Source of the DNA: Augochlora pura
Lineage: Eukaryota > Arthropoda > Insecta > Hymenoptera > Halictidae
Assembly: GCF_028453695.1 (NCBI RefSeq)
Contig: NC_135778.1
Span: 2,232,001 to 2,296,000, forward strand
Length of the DNA: 64,000 nucleotides
Direction of reading: 5' to 3'
Shown: in pieces, positions 34,845 through 46,501 of the stretch
How the letters are laid out: each line of letters begins with the position of its first letter
Numbering within the stretch: position 1 is the first letter of the stretch
Notes under the pieces: model-generated
Seen by the model: the letters and a program-made list of their open reading frames with translations, nothing else
Told to the model about the DNA's origin: nothing
Database searches by the model: none
Made by a program: the position numbers and the translations under genes

Positions 34845-35340
34845 CCTATTCCTTTGCTACCTATCCACTTGCTACCTATCTCTTTGCTACCTATTCCTTT
34901 GCTACCTATTCCCTTTGCCACCTATCCCGTTGCTACCTACCCCCATACTAACTACCCCCTTGCTATCTATCCCCTTGCTATCTATCCCCTTGCTACCTAA
35001 CCCTTTCCTACCTACCCGCTTGCTAACTACCCAATTGCTACCTACCCACTTGCTACCAACCCTGTTAATACCTACCTCCTTGCTACCAACCCCGTTGATA
35101 CCTACCGCCTTGCTGCCTACCCCTTTGCTACCACTCCTTTGCTACGTATCGCTTTGCTACCTATCTCTGTGCTACCTATTCCTTTGCTACCTATCCCTTT
35201 AATACCTACCTACTTGCTACCTATTCCTTTTCTTACCCCTCTGCTGCCACCTTGCTGACCCCTTTGCTACCTACCCACTTGCTACCTACCCCCTCGCTAA
35301 CTACCCCCTTGCTACCTACCCCCTTGCTTGCCCCCTTTTC
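34845..35340. repeat. 15-bp minisatellite (CTTGCTACCTACCCC), ~33 copies
   Basis: Units of TTGCTACCTACCCC or TTGCTACCTATTCC type with few indels. The plus strand is rich in pyrimidines and the period is a multiple of three, so one frame reads as an LPTPLLP repeat. A coding role is unlikely: all frames are open, there is no initiation context and the array begins in a gap. Confidence 0.93.
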
Positions 35341-35890
35341 ACTCCCGCGATTTTATGGGTCAGCCGAAAGTTTTAATAACACGCCGCGACTGTGTGGGTA
35401 CGCGGAAAGCGGCGGGAAATTTCATCTGCGGCTTGTAAACTGCTGGATACGCAGCTTAGGAACCGTATCAGCGACTAATTTAGATTTGGGGATTGTTCCT
35501 TATATCATGGGATTCGGGGAAATTTGATATCCCTCGTAGATTGGTCTGTTTCGGATAACTACGCCGCCGCCGCTGCCGCTGCTGCTGCTGCCGCCGCGCA
35601 ACCCCCTTAATTCACCTTTATTTACATACAACAGGATCAGAAACTATGTTACCGCTCGACATGCATACACAGGCACTGGATGAAACGCGTTTCAGTACCA
35701 TACAATGCAAATTAGATATTTCCATCTATGCCGGTGAAATGTCGGCGCGCGCGCGGAAAGATTTAGAGATGATTAACGGGCGCGGTGCCGAGCGCGTTCC
35801 CTCCGCGATCGAATATGTTCGACGGAATTTTATTTACGTGGTTGGGTTAGGGAGATAAGGGTCGATCAGGGGAATTGCGATCGATGTTGG
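35341..35890. other. background with (GCC/GCT)n
   Basis: CCGCCGCCGCTGCCGCTGCT-type trinucleotide run at about 35562-35598. 35600-35880 is single-copy with a 70-codon unrecognised frame. Confidence 0.5.
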
Positions 35891-36430
35891 ATATGGATAG
35901 ATATGGGATAGACTGAACGTGGAATCGAATTAAAATTGGTTCGAGTCAAATTAATATTGGATCGACTCGAATAAATATTAGAACTATAGCGAATAGAATG
36001 GATATCGAATGGAATAAATATTATTAGAACAATAGCGAATAGAATGGATATCGAATTGGATAAAGTTCGAGTTGGGTAACTATTTAATTGAATAAATATC
36101 GAATCGGTTGGATGTTGAATCGAATCGGATGAATATCAAATGGACTGAATATCGAATCGAATTAATATCGGATCGAAGCGAACAAATATCAAATTAGTAT
36201 CGAATAGAATAAATAAAAAAAATGAATATTGAATCGAATCGAACAGATACCAAATGGAATAAATATCAAATCTACATCGAATAGAATAAATATTAGATCG
36301 AATAAATATCAATAAATCGGACGAGTATCAAATCCAATAAACATCGAATTGAATTAGCATCGAATCGGAGAAATATCGAATCAAATAAATTTCGAAACGA
36401 ATCGAATAAATATCGAATAGAAAATTATTT
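35891..36430. repeat. degenerate AATCGAATAAATATCGAAT repeat
   Basis: Over 20 loosely conserved GAATAAATATCGAATCG units of about 20-40 bp. The block AACTATAGCGAATAGAATGG / AACAATAGCGAATAGAATGG is duplicated at about 35983 and 36030. Confidence 0.85.
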
Positions 36431-36517
36431 GAAATCTAGAGATTGCCTACCAGCGATTAGCGACAAGATCCTAAACTGCAAAATAGCCGGCCGGGTACGT
36501 CCGTGTCGTAAAGAATA

Positions 36518-36750
36518 TTAACACTAGATTGCCTAAACAAGTCATTTTGACTGCTTTTCAATTTCAATTAGAAAACTAATTATGTAAATAATGACACAGC
36601 TTCTTATAATTTTGTGACTTTTTCTGCAACATATAAATGCGTTTATTAATCATTGTTGTTGCCCCCCCCCCCTCCTTCATTTCCGGTATATATATATTGC
36701 CGAAAAGCAGTCATTTTCCCGGCTTCAAGCTCCCGTCTTTCTAGTGTTAA
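36518..36750. mobile_element. family E TTAA element (TTAACACTAGA ends)
   Basis: TTAA at 36518-36521 and 36747-36750 (233 bp). The left end reads TTAACACTAGATTGCC and the right end CTTTCTAGTGTTAA. Inner arms also mirror each other: GTCATTTTGACTGCTTTT near 36541 and AAAAGCAGTCATTTTC near 36704. A left subterminal AGTCATTTTGACT palindrome and an internal poly(C) run are present. No frame for a transposase. TTAA edges suggest a piggyBac-type MITE. Confidence 0.82.
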
Positions 36751-37870
36751 CACGAGTCGCGCCGGTACATTTAGAGGACCGTGGACGGGACACAGGGTTG
36801 TTAGAGACCGAAAGATGCGCCGCGTCCGCGGAAGTATTGATTAGCCGCATCGGACGTAGCCGAAAGATTACGATCGGGCGAAGGAGGGGGGAGGGGTGGC
36901 GGTGAAGGAACGTGGGCCGCGTATAAACGAGCCGTGCTTACCGTAGCCGCGCGGCGGTCATCTTTAATTCAAACGACGGTCAAATACGGGCCCGGCTCCT
37001 TCGTTCCCCGGCCCTTTGATCCCTTCCGTCGTTGATTTCCTCGTGGCTCTCCAACTCGTGGGATCGTTGTCAGAGGGAACTGACAAGGCCGCCGCCGGCG
37101 GCGGCTGGTCCATCGATGCGGGCTCCCGGCGCGCGCGGTCTCCGCCTCTATTCCTCTCCGTTCCGCTCCTCGCCGAGCCGGTGCTCGTTCCCGCGGAATC
37201 GATGCCGGCAGTCGATCAAAATCTATGAACTCTATCCCTCTCTCTCCACCCCCCTTCTTGCTCTCTTTTCTATTTTGTGCCGGCCGACCGCCGCGGAATA
37301 AAAGCGACAAGAAGAAAAAAAAGAACGCTGCCCGCGGAATTCAGGTCGCATCGGGTTCCGCGCGAAACGAACTCCCTTTGAAGCGTACACCGCGCGTTCC
37401 ATTCCCCCGGCTGCGAGACACGATACTCCTGCGCCGTGACACGCGACCGCACCGCTACCGTTAAACGTTCATACGGGGGTTCGACGTTCCGGTGGACGAT
37501 TCTCCTTTTTCTTTTTTTTTTTCAGAGCGCGCAGCGATTTTTCCGGCAAATCCGATGGAATTTCTCACGGCAATTTCCGGCCGCCACTTATCCGCCGCTC
37601 GGCTGGTATCTCTGTTGCCGCCGCGCGGTCATTTAATCGCGTCGCTCGATGGCCCGCGACGCTTTCGACTTGTCGATATCGTCCGGCGAAATGGCTCGCT
37701 TTGAATTTTGATTGTTCCGTTGGAGATTTTTGATTTTTTGGTGGGAAGAGAGACGGTGTGCTGTTTTCGAGGGGAAAGTGTCTCGTTAATGAGGGAGGAT
37801 TTTTTTGGATTTAATTGGCTAGGTGTAGACAAAGGGAGGAAAGGGGAGAAATAGAAAAAAGAGGGAGAAT
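36751..37870. other. CpG-rich block with an acceptor-like site near 37525
   Basis: CpG-dense from 36760 to 37720. TTTTCTTTTTTTTTTCAG at 37508-37525 is a textbook 3' splice-like site followed by a 58-codon open frame to 37704, but the peptide has no recognised domain and no donor or conserved context supports an exon. Opposed frames up to 113 codons are present, as elsewhere in CpG-rich DNA. Confidence 0.3.
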
Positions 37871-38690
37871 GAATTGTACAGTGGTTCTAGTAAAAGTATA
37901 CTATTAGAAGATATATAAAATATAGTAATTATAATGAAACTGCTTAAAAATGGAAATAGATGAAAAATATCGAAATGAGCGCAATTTATTGTATAATAAC
38001 TATATTAAAACTGTATAAAAATATAGTAATTATAATGAAACTATCGAGATGAGTTCAACTTATTATATAATAACAATATTAGAACTGTATAAAAATATAG
38101 TATAATAAAATATAAAAATTATAGTAACTGTAATAAAATATAAAAATTATAGTAACTGTAATAAAATATAAAAATTATAGTAACTGTAATAAAATTGTAT
38201 GAAAACAGAAAAGGAAGAGAAATGTCGCAGTAAGTTCAACTTATTATATAATAACCACGATAAAACTATATATAGCGTTCGCAACGCAGTAAAAGAAACA
38301 GTGAAAGAATTTGTTGTTCTTAAAATTATTAGAATCATTCATAAAAGAAATTAATAGTAATTCAAGAGCATTTCGTTGCAATTTGCATTATATTATTACT
38401 AAGAATAATTAATAAGCAGTACCAGAAATAAATTCAAAATAATAAAGCAGTCGACTCTTAGAGCATCAGACATTTCTTCAAATAAATTACAATAATTACA
38501 ATAATAATAATAAATATACTTATATAGTACTATAATAAATATAATTATATAGTACTATAAATACTAAAATACTAACAAGACTAATAACAATAATTACCAT
38601 ACAATAATCTCCTTATAATAATAATATTAATAATAAGATGACAAGAAACAGAGCACCCCGATTTTTCCACAGACAATCCCCCTTCTCTCT
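37871..38690. repeat. AT-rich tandem repeats, including a 28-bp unit
   Basis: A 28-bp unit (AATAAAATATAAAAATTATA then GTAACTGT) occurs three to four times at 38104-38200. 37870-38100 contains a diverged ~125-bp duplication around GAAACTG and TTCAACTTATTATATAATAAC. 38490-38640 is ATAATA microsatellite. Confidence 0.8.
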
Positions 38691-39780
38691 ACTTATTTAT
38701 CCCGCGCTCGATAAACAAGAATTACAACGTCCCATCTCACCCAACCGAACAAACAACGTTAAAACAACGGTGTAAAAATAATCTGAAAAGATTCGAAGAA
38801 AACGTATATTCCATGGAACGGAACGACCTTCGGCGGATATCACGAGAGAATGATTTTCCGAGCGACGCGGGCGCGCGCGGTGATTTAGTGCGGCACTTTC
38901 GGCGGGGCAATAAAGTCCGGTGAAATAAAACCGGCCGAATAAATCGGCACGGTTCCGCTGATTCGATAATAGGGAAATAATGCCCGTCCGACGGCGTGGA
39001 CGACTTCGCGAGAAAAATTCAGAAGTTCTCCTTGGCACACCGGATGCAAACGTTCTCGCGGCGACGGCGAGAGCGCGCTCTCGCCGAGATTTATGAACGC
39101 GGGAAGGTCCTTAAGAGAATTACCTTGGCCAGGTGGCGCCGCCGGCGAGAGGATACTCCCTTTTAAAGGACTCCGATACGGCCGCCGCCGAGGTACATTC
39201 CTCTCGGCGAACGCGCTGAAAAGGATTACCTTTTCGTTCCGCTAAAAGACCGCCGTACAAAACTGTCCCGTTAAGCCACTCGAATCGACGTCCGGTCCTT
39301 GATAAACGACCGGAACGGCTACTGACACGCGTTAGCGGCCGACCTTTATGGATAGCATACAGATTCTTGGAGAAATATTGGCTCGGAGGAGTGGCCGCCT
39401 GCGCGTGGTTCGTTTCGTTTAACGAACGCGGCCCAGTCGACGCGTTGAAAATATATAGAAACTTCTGTCATTTAATTTTAGCAAATGACATTTTTAATTT
39501 AAACAAATAAACGTGTAAAGGGAAAAAAAGGTACATTAAAGAAAAAGGTGCAGTAAGATTAAGACACGTGGCCGAATATACGCTACAGATTGTGTGTATA
39601 CGTATACGTCAGATTGCATTCATTTATATAGAGAATATAAATATAATTTTTATCTAAATATTTGACAGGAAATTATATGAAGATTAATATACTAAATAGA
39701 GGCGTGCACGAGAAGAGGGAACATAAACGGAACGCTAACGATCGAGGATGATATCGATACTTCGATCGGTGTCGCACAAG
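38691..39780. other. CpG-rich then AT-rich background
   Basis: 38820-39440 is CpG-rich with a 113-codon minus frame (38697-39038) lacking a domain. 39450-39780 is AT-rich, with a TATACGTATACG palindromic stretch near 39597-39608. Confidence 0.45.
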
Positions 39781-39985
39781 CACTAAAATGGCGTCGCTAG
39801 CGCGCCCTAAAATGGCGTCGCTAGCGCGTACTAAAATGGCGTCGTGCACGCTCTAAAATGGCGTTGCTAGCGCGTATTAAAATGGCGCCGCTAGCGCGTA
39901 CTAAAATGGCGTCGCGCACGCACTAAAATGGCGTCGCGCACGCACTAAAATGGCGTCGCGCACGAAAATCTTGTCGCTAGCGCGA
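39781..39985. repeat. 22-24-bp minisatellite (CTAAAATGGCGTCGCTAGCG)
   Basis: Eight units plus a degenerate ninth. Each has ACTAAAATGGCGTCG followed by either CTAGCGCGT or CGCACGC. Every full unit carries AAAATGGC, the core bound by YY1/Pleiohomeotic proteins in animals, so the array is also a dense cluster of such core motifs. Binding is not shown. Confidence 0.92.
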
Positions 39986-41170
39986 ACATATAACTCTATA
40001 ATACAACAAACACCTTTCTATCCAACAATATTGACTAAAAATATATTCACAATCAATACAATATATCAATTTTTCAAAATTTCGATATTCAAATTTTCTT
40101 AACCTATATTCTCTCCACATCGAAACGACTGTCACACATCGACCGCCATCTTGTTTCACACGAGGACGATTATTCCCTCATTACTCTAAAACTGTCGACA
40201 TTGGCCGCCACGCAGCGATAAGAAAAATTTTCATCCAAAAGCCTCGAGCACGCTCTTGAAACACAGCTAACTGGTTAAAACTGATCGCGTAGCTTTCGAG
40301 GCGGAGTGCATCGATCGCCTCGAATTCTTTGCTCCCCGAGTCCCATCGGCGAGTTGAAGCGGCGAAAACCGCGGCGGCGAATTAATCCTTAAAAATTCAT
40401 CGAACACCTTGTCGACCGGGTCGATCCTCTTTGTTCCTGGAAAAGGATCCCGTTCGAGGATCGCTCGTCGATCCCGGCGGAGCTAGCGAGGTTCTGCGGA
40501 ACAGCATTTCCCCTCTCTCTCTCTCTCTCTCTCGTCGAAGTTCGCCAGCTGTCGCCGAGCTCTGCCTTATTTATAAGAGACTCGTGTGTGGGCTCTTGCT
40601 ACACGTCGCCGACGGCAGGGGCGCCGTCGCCGGAGGTGAACCGGAGGACAAATCCAGCCTGATTACGAATTGAAGATGCTCCTCCGCCGATTGAGAGCGG
40701 AGAGTTTGCTTCCTCGCTCCGCAGACGGGAACCGCCCGCGGGCCGAATATAGGACGGCGGCGGAGAGAGAGCCGGTTCGAGTGGGCCGACACAGGAAAAT
40801 TTCAGAAGGAGGCGAACGACGGTCGGGGGATGTGGGGTGGGGAATGGGGGGAGGCTCGATTGAGCCAATTATTCCCGCTTGTCCACGTTTCGAGTGTCCG
40901 CCACCCGAAAATTCATTTCGTTCAACGCGTCTAATTGCTGCGATTGACGCCATCAATTTCGCCCGCGTCTCTCGTTTAATTGTCACGCGTTTCGCCGATA
41001 AACGAATTCCCGGCTCGCGAAATTCCGGCGGCGACGGGTTTAACGTTCTCGGCCGGCTCGTCTTTCCGGCCTGGCGTCAGATCGTTTGGAATAATGTGTT
41101 AATTAATAACCGGTGATTGTCTTTTTTTAACGCGTCGTTGCTCTATTTGCCGGATTTTTGACGATGTTAG
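39986..41170. other. background with (CT)n
   Basis: A GACCGCCATCTTG sequence at 40141-40153 matches the Pho/YY1 consensus in reverse. (CT)n at 40513-40532. 40540-41100 is CpG-rich, with overlapping frames up to 148 codons that have no recognised domain. Confidence 0.4.
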
Positions 41171-41260
41171 TGTCAACTTCAATGCACTGTAACTTTGCGA
41201 GAAAAAATCGTAGACGAGGTTCTTTTTTTTTTAATTAAAGGGGAAGGATCGAAGTTTATT
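41171..41260 (+). repeat. dispersed GTAACTTTGCGAGAAAAAATCG repeat fragment
   Basis: ACTGTAACTTTGCGAGAAAA then AATCGTAGACG and AATTAAAGGGGAAGGATCG closely resemble sequence at 55245-55330 and, reversed, at 47521-47800. The full boundaries are unknown. Confidence 0.65.
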
Positions 41261-42323
41261 ATGCAGTAAACGGCGTCCTTAGGAAAAATTTTATAGAGTC
41301 TGTGTATTTTTTCAAACTTTAGGCTCGGTATGACAGGAACGTATGACGAACATGGCGTCGTATTTAAATGGTTACGGTGACGAGGAAGCATGTACATTAA
41401 AATAAATAAATGCTGTCTTAACGTAGAAGATTCAAGCTTTAATTTAAAAAAAGAATTATCTTTCTGGGATGAATTTTCGCGGAGTTATGGTCAGTCAAAG
41501 TTGACCGTTTTCTACGAACAATTTCGTCGATCCACTGTTCATTCCGCGCAATATAAACATTGTAAATATCGCTGTAAATCTTAAATAACAATTGCCCCGA
41601 ATAAAACAGTTTTTCCTCCAACAAAATAACTATGTTTAATAAAATATAAAAAAATATAAAAAACTCACAAAATTACAGATAATACAACCATTTATATGTT
41701 TACAAGGTTATGTCACGATTATATTACATCAACGTTAAACCGTTCAATTTCATTCGTAAAATATTTTTCAATTATCTTCGCGCATATCCGCTGTAACTGC
41801 ATAATTCGCGCTAGTAGCGAAAAGGGTTGAAAGGAAAAACGTGTTAGCGAGATGCGTGTTTCGCGCGATTAATTTCGACAGGTTTTATACGGCGCGGTAA
41901 TCCGCGATAAAAGCGCGATCATTTTCCGGATAACAATGGCCCGGGGGGATTCGGGCTCCCGCGGCAACGCGTATCGGCGTTATCGGGGGCAAGCGAAGCG
42001 CGAAGGTCAAATTAGAGCGTCTAAATTATTTCGATAGATGAATTATTCCAGCCGGGAAGATGGAAACTAGTTCCTGGAGCGGGAGAGAGGGGAAGGGGGA
42101 GGGGAGGACCTGGAAAGTCTGCTCGAGTCGTCAGAGTTCGTAAGCCGAGTTGTTAGATATTGCAGTTAATATTCTAACGCGTCTCTAGCTATGTGCATAT
42201 ACTATACGTATACATAATATTGTATGTAGAAATATACACTGTACATATACTATCTACGTATTTATATATATACTGTGCATATACCGTTCACGTATCCATA
42301 TGTTCTATTACGTATTCAAGTGC
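41261..42323. other. background; TATAC-rich repeat near the gap
   Basis: 41261-42170 is mixed with no recognised gene. 42195-42323 is a TATACTATACGTATAC-like repeat running to the gap. Confidence 0.5.
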
Positions 42324-42423
42324 NNNNNNNNNNNNNNNNNNNNNNNNNNNNNNNNNNNNNNNNNNNNNNNNNNNNNNNNNNNNNNNNNNNNNNNNNNNNN
42401 NNNNNNNNNNNNNNNNNNNNNNN
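42324..42423. other. assembly gap (100 N)
   Basis: Exactly 100 N between a TATAC-rich repeat and CpG-rich sequence. Confidence 0.98.
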
Positions 42424-42824
42424 AGACCCTTCGCCGCTTCTGTACGCTTCTGTACGTGTGTGTGTGTGTTCGCGCGGGCGTGTTCGAGCCAGCACTTCCG
42501 GCCGAGCCGGGATAGCGACTGTTTGCATGGGAATCGTTGCTCGGGGTGCCAGCACCGGGAGAACACGCCAACTGGCGACACTTCCGTGGAACTTTCTAAC
42601 GAACCGACCCGGGCGGAGTTTCCAACGCTATCGATGTAAATCAGGGGAGCCGACGTTATAATTTAATCCGAAGGGCCGGGGCGCGTCTATCGGTGTCAAA
42701 GCGGAAACACCGAGGCGCGCGGCGGCGGAAGGACGCGGCACGCCCGCGGTGCTGCTGCCGTCGCCTGTCGCACGGCCGGCGGCTCGCATCGCTTTTTGAT
42801 GCCTCGAAGGCCCCCGACGAACGG

Positions 42825-42866
<42 letters not shown>

Positions 42867-43100
42867 CCCTCGGCAAATAGAAATGGCAGAGCAAATAATT
42901 CGTCGGTGCTCCGTGAATTTCGGCCAATCATCGCGTTTCGTGAGCGCGCAAAGACGAACGCGAGACGCCGTGAACGCGGGCACGTCGAATGGGTTTACTC
43001 TGGAAATTATAGGTAAATCTTAATTGTCGAGTCTTAAATTGTTACGTAATTTTTCCTAGTTTTATATAGTTTTTCTGTGTTGAGGTTAAATAATAAAAGT
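42424..43100. other. CpG-rich block with (GT)n and (CT)n
   Basis: CGCTTCTGTA duplication at the start, (GT)n at about 42456-42469 and (CT)n at 42826-42864. Frames of 75-148 codons are open on both strands, but some cross the gap and none is recognised. Confidence 0.45.
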
Positions 43101-43500
43101 AGTTGGTGCTAAAATAGTGTTAATGGTATCATTTTATTCTATTTCAATTTAGTTTAGTTTAGTGCATTTTATTCTGTCTTATTTAAGTATAGTTTGTTGT
43201 ATTGTATCCTGAATCATTTAAGTTCGATTTATTGTATTTTATTCTGTTCTAGGTTAGTTTAATTTAACAATTTTATTCGGTTCTATTTTAGGTTAGTTCA
43301 ATTTAATAATTTTATTCGATTCTATTTGAGGTTAGTTTATTACGTTTTATTCGAATTTAATTCATTGCATTTCCATTCTCTTTTATTTAAGTTTGATTTA
43401 TTATATTTTATTCTATTCCATCTAAGTTTAAATAATTCTATTTGATTCTATACTATCTAAAATGAATTCATTGTACTTTATTTTATTATACTATATTTAG
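43101..43500. repeat. degenerate ~50-bp TTTAGTTTAATTTATTGTATT repeat
   Basis: About seven loosely conserved units containing ATTTTATTCTGTTCTATTT and AGGTTAGTTTAATTTA. Confidence 0.8.
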
Positions 43501-43710
43501 TGAACAGATATAATGAACACGATTTTAGCAATTAATATGATTCTCAAGAAACTACAGTATAGTATACGTATAGTATAAGCATGTACAGTATACAGTATAG
43601 TATAAATATACAGTATAGCATAAACATACAAATACAGTACACAGTATGGTATAAATATACAGTATACAGTATAATACCAATGTACAGTACACACTATACA
43701 TTACACCATA
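43501..43710. repeat. (AGTATA)-type repeat
   Basis: 43555-43700 is a mix of ACAGTATAGTATAAATATAC units with ACAGTACAC variants. Confidence 0.85.
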
Positions 43711-44334
43711 AATGTTCAATTCCCCATGTCCAAATCACAATTATCGTCATATTATCCGTTTAAATAATCGCGACGAGAATATTCCTAAAAAATTCATGGA
43801 AAATGTCTGGACCAAAAAGAAAATAATAGCAAACGATATTTCGCTATATGTAATTACCATGTAATTTCGACGTTGGCTCGACCGTGGGTTTGCTCGTATT
43901 TGACTTGTCCGACTGTAGGTCGTACCTATTCCACTTGTCGTACCCCCGTGTGCACTTCGCTATTCCACTTGTCTGACTGTAGAACGCTATTATTCTACTT
44001 GTCTGCCCGCGGAATCGATCCCTACTTTATTTACCTCTCTACAAGGGCGCGCCTATATCTCTGATAAAATGCTCGGGGATCCGATATGGTCGAACATTTG
44101 CCATGCGAATATTTGGCAGACAAATAAATGCTGTGTTCTGAAAACGATAGAAGTATAATATGGTACTTTACAGTGAACGAACAGTGTAGAGCGTTGCTTT
44201 TATTTTATTGCGTGTTTTGTATACGTGTTATAATATTTATGTTACTATGTTATATGATAGTAAGTAATATAAAATGTTTATGACAAATATGTTACATAAT
44301 AAAAGCGGTCCGGCTCGGATCAATATGACCAAAC
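43711..44334. other. background with a short diverged repeat
   Basis: 43890-44010 contains three degenerate copies of TTCCACTTGTCTGACTGTAG. The rest is unremarkable. Confidence 0.5.
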
Positions 44335-44540
44335 AGAAGTATAGTATAGTAGAGTATACTAAGTATAGTATAGCACGATATAGCACAGTATATCACAGTA
44401 TAGTATAGTATAATATAGCATAGCACAGTACAGTATAATATCGTATAGTATAATAAGTATAGTATAGCACAGTACAGTATAATATAGTATAGTACAATAA
44501 GTATAGTATAGCACAGTATAGTGTAGATAAATGTATTATC
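44335..44540. repeat. (AGTATAGTATAGCAC)n array
   Basis: Pentamer-based repeat with AATAAGTATAGTATAGCACA recurring at intervals of about 45-50 bp, indicating recent block duplication. Confidence 0.9.
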
Positions 44541-45011
44541 TATAGTCTAGATAATACATAGCATGTGTATATTATATGTACTACAATATGTAACATGAAA
44601 TACGTACGTGAAATACATGACGCGATAAAAACAGTCAGGTACGGAGTATACTTTGCGACTCGGATAATATCTTGAACGGGGCTCGTGAAATTTGAAACAG
44701 CCGATAGGGAATACCCGGGGAAACGGATACACTTGACGCAAGGCACAAAGAACATAATGCAGCAGATATTGGGCCACAGAGCTCCAACGGAATGATCCCA
44801 TCTGCACAGAATCGGGCGGTACCTCCTGTGCCACGACAAAAGCGATTCGAGACGTGTGGCACGGTATTAATGAATTCGATGCGCAGCGCCAGGAATAATT
44901 ATAGCCGCCGACTAACGTGCTCGGCGGTGTTTGTACGGAAAATTTAACGAAATACGTATTCGCGTGGTTCCGTAAGGGGAATAATAGGAAACAGATGGAA
45001 TGCACGAAATC
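44541..45011. other. single-copy segment with an unrecognised 156-codon minus frame
   Basis: The minus strand is open from 45017 to 44547. The peptide has ordinary residue composition but no domain, and a second overlapping minus frame (99 codons) is also open. Without a homologue I do not call a gene; it deserves a protein search. Confidence 0.3.
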
Positions 45012-45260
45012 GATCATTAAAATGAAATAGGTGATATTAGTAAAATAGGTGATAATAATAAAATAGGTAACAATAACAGAATAGATAATAAAAATAAAAT
45101 ATATAAATTAGCTGAAATATTCTATTATATAAAATTGATAATTAAAATAAAATAGGTGATATTAGTAAAATAGGTGATAATAATAAAATAGATAAGAAAA
45201 TAGATAATAAAAATAAAATATATAAATTAGACGACATATTCTATTATATAAAATAGAAGG
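45012..45260. repeat. ~125-bp direct tandem duplication
   Basis: Copies start at about 45012 and 45137 (ATTAAAATGAAATAGGTGAT / ATTAAAATAAAATAGGTGAT) and share the AAAATATATAAATTAG and ATATTCTATTATATAAAAT segments. High similarity indicates a fairly recent event. Confidence 0.92.
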
Positions 45261-45760
45261 TATTTCTTTGGTGTTCCTTAATATCATTATAAACGAAGAA
45301 GGTGCTTTTACTGAATTATATAAATGATTGAAAGTGATTAAAAATTATTAGGAATTATTTGAAATTGTTTAAAACGTTTCAAAACGATTCGGAATGATTG
45401 ATGATAATTCAAAATGATGGAAAACGATTGAAAATCATTGATAACAATTTTATATGATTTAAAATGATTCAAAACGATTAAAAATCATTGATAACAATTT
45501 TAAATGATTTCAAATGATTCAAAACGATTCAAAATGACTAACAATGATGGAAAATTGTAAATAAAATTATTGGTAATGATCGAAATTAATTCAAAAACAT
45601 TAAAAACGTTTAAAAATGATAGATAATAATTTAAAATGATTTAAAATAATTCAAAGCGATTAAAAACGACGGTCAATGATTAACGATTATAAAAAATTAT
45701 TGGAAATGCTCCGAAATGCTCCCAAATGCTCCCAAATGATTCCAAATGATTTCAAAGGTC
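45261..45760. repeat. degenerate AAATGATT/AAACGATT repeat
   Basis: From about 45340 a short unit (AAAATGATTCAAAACGATT) repeats, with a ~65-bp higher-order block around AAAATCATTGATAACAATTTT duplicated at 45432 and 45480. The right end becomes CCAAATGATTCCAAATG. Confidence 0.88.
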
Positions 45761-46501
45761 TGACTAAAGTACACAATTATTTTTCGCTGGACGCCCGGAA
45801 TTTCGAGCAATCGAATATCATCGGGGCGACCGTAGCGCGCGGTATCCGATACAAGCACAGAGTCGAATCAGTTCCTCGATGCTCTCGGAAGTTACCGCGG
45901 CCCTCCAGAGATCCGGAAGCAGAGAGGCGCGGAGAGCCTGCGAACAGCTCCAATCTTGCCGACAGTTTCGAGGCTTCGACGTTGCTCAAAGAAAGTTTAG
46001 ATTGTATCGGCGGTCTCTAATGGTTCTCGAACTCGGTCTTTACGCTTTTCGACTGTTTTCGTTATCTCGGTCGGTTCGACACAGAGTCCCGGCTATCACG
46101 GACCCTATCGCACGGCTTGAGCTCACGCGTCCCGCGAGCTGGATTCGGGGAGGACGTCGCGCGGTTTTTACGAGTCCCGCGACGCTTCGGCAGAAAAAAA
46201 ATATATTCGACGAGTTCGGAAGTTGCGCCAACTCCGAAATCTTCCGTTTACGTAGGAACTGGAATACCGGCTTTCTCGCGGCAGCCTCGATCTCCCCGGA
46301 ATTCTCACGATTCGCATAAATCTGTCGGAACACGCGATCTAGGGGAGGATCGTGACGTTAATTGAATTTCGTATTAATTGATGGCGCCGACACTTATCGT
46401 GAGATATCGACGATGCGTTCGTCTCTTTGTTTAATCGTTTGAGGTATTGCGAAAATTATGGTTAGGGTGGAAAGTGCGCTATAACGTTACAAACAAAGTG
46501 A
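45761..46501. other. CpG-containing background
   Basis: Frames of 82-146 codons overlap on both strands at 45879-46365 with no recognised domain. No gene is supported. Confidence 0.4.

Noticed and set aside
34507..35202. 231-codon open frame
   Set aside because: It runs through 100 N and a 15-bp minisatellite whose period is a multiple of three; no domain.
44547..45017. 156-codon minus-strand frame as a gene
   Set aside because: Residue composition is ordinary but there is no domain, a second overlapping frame is open, and no splice or promoter support is visible.
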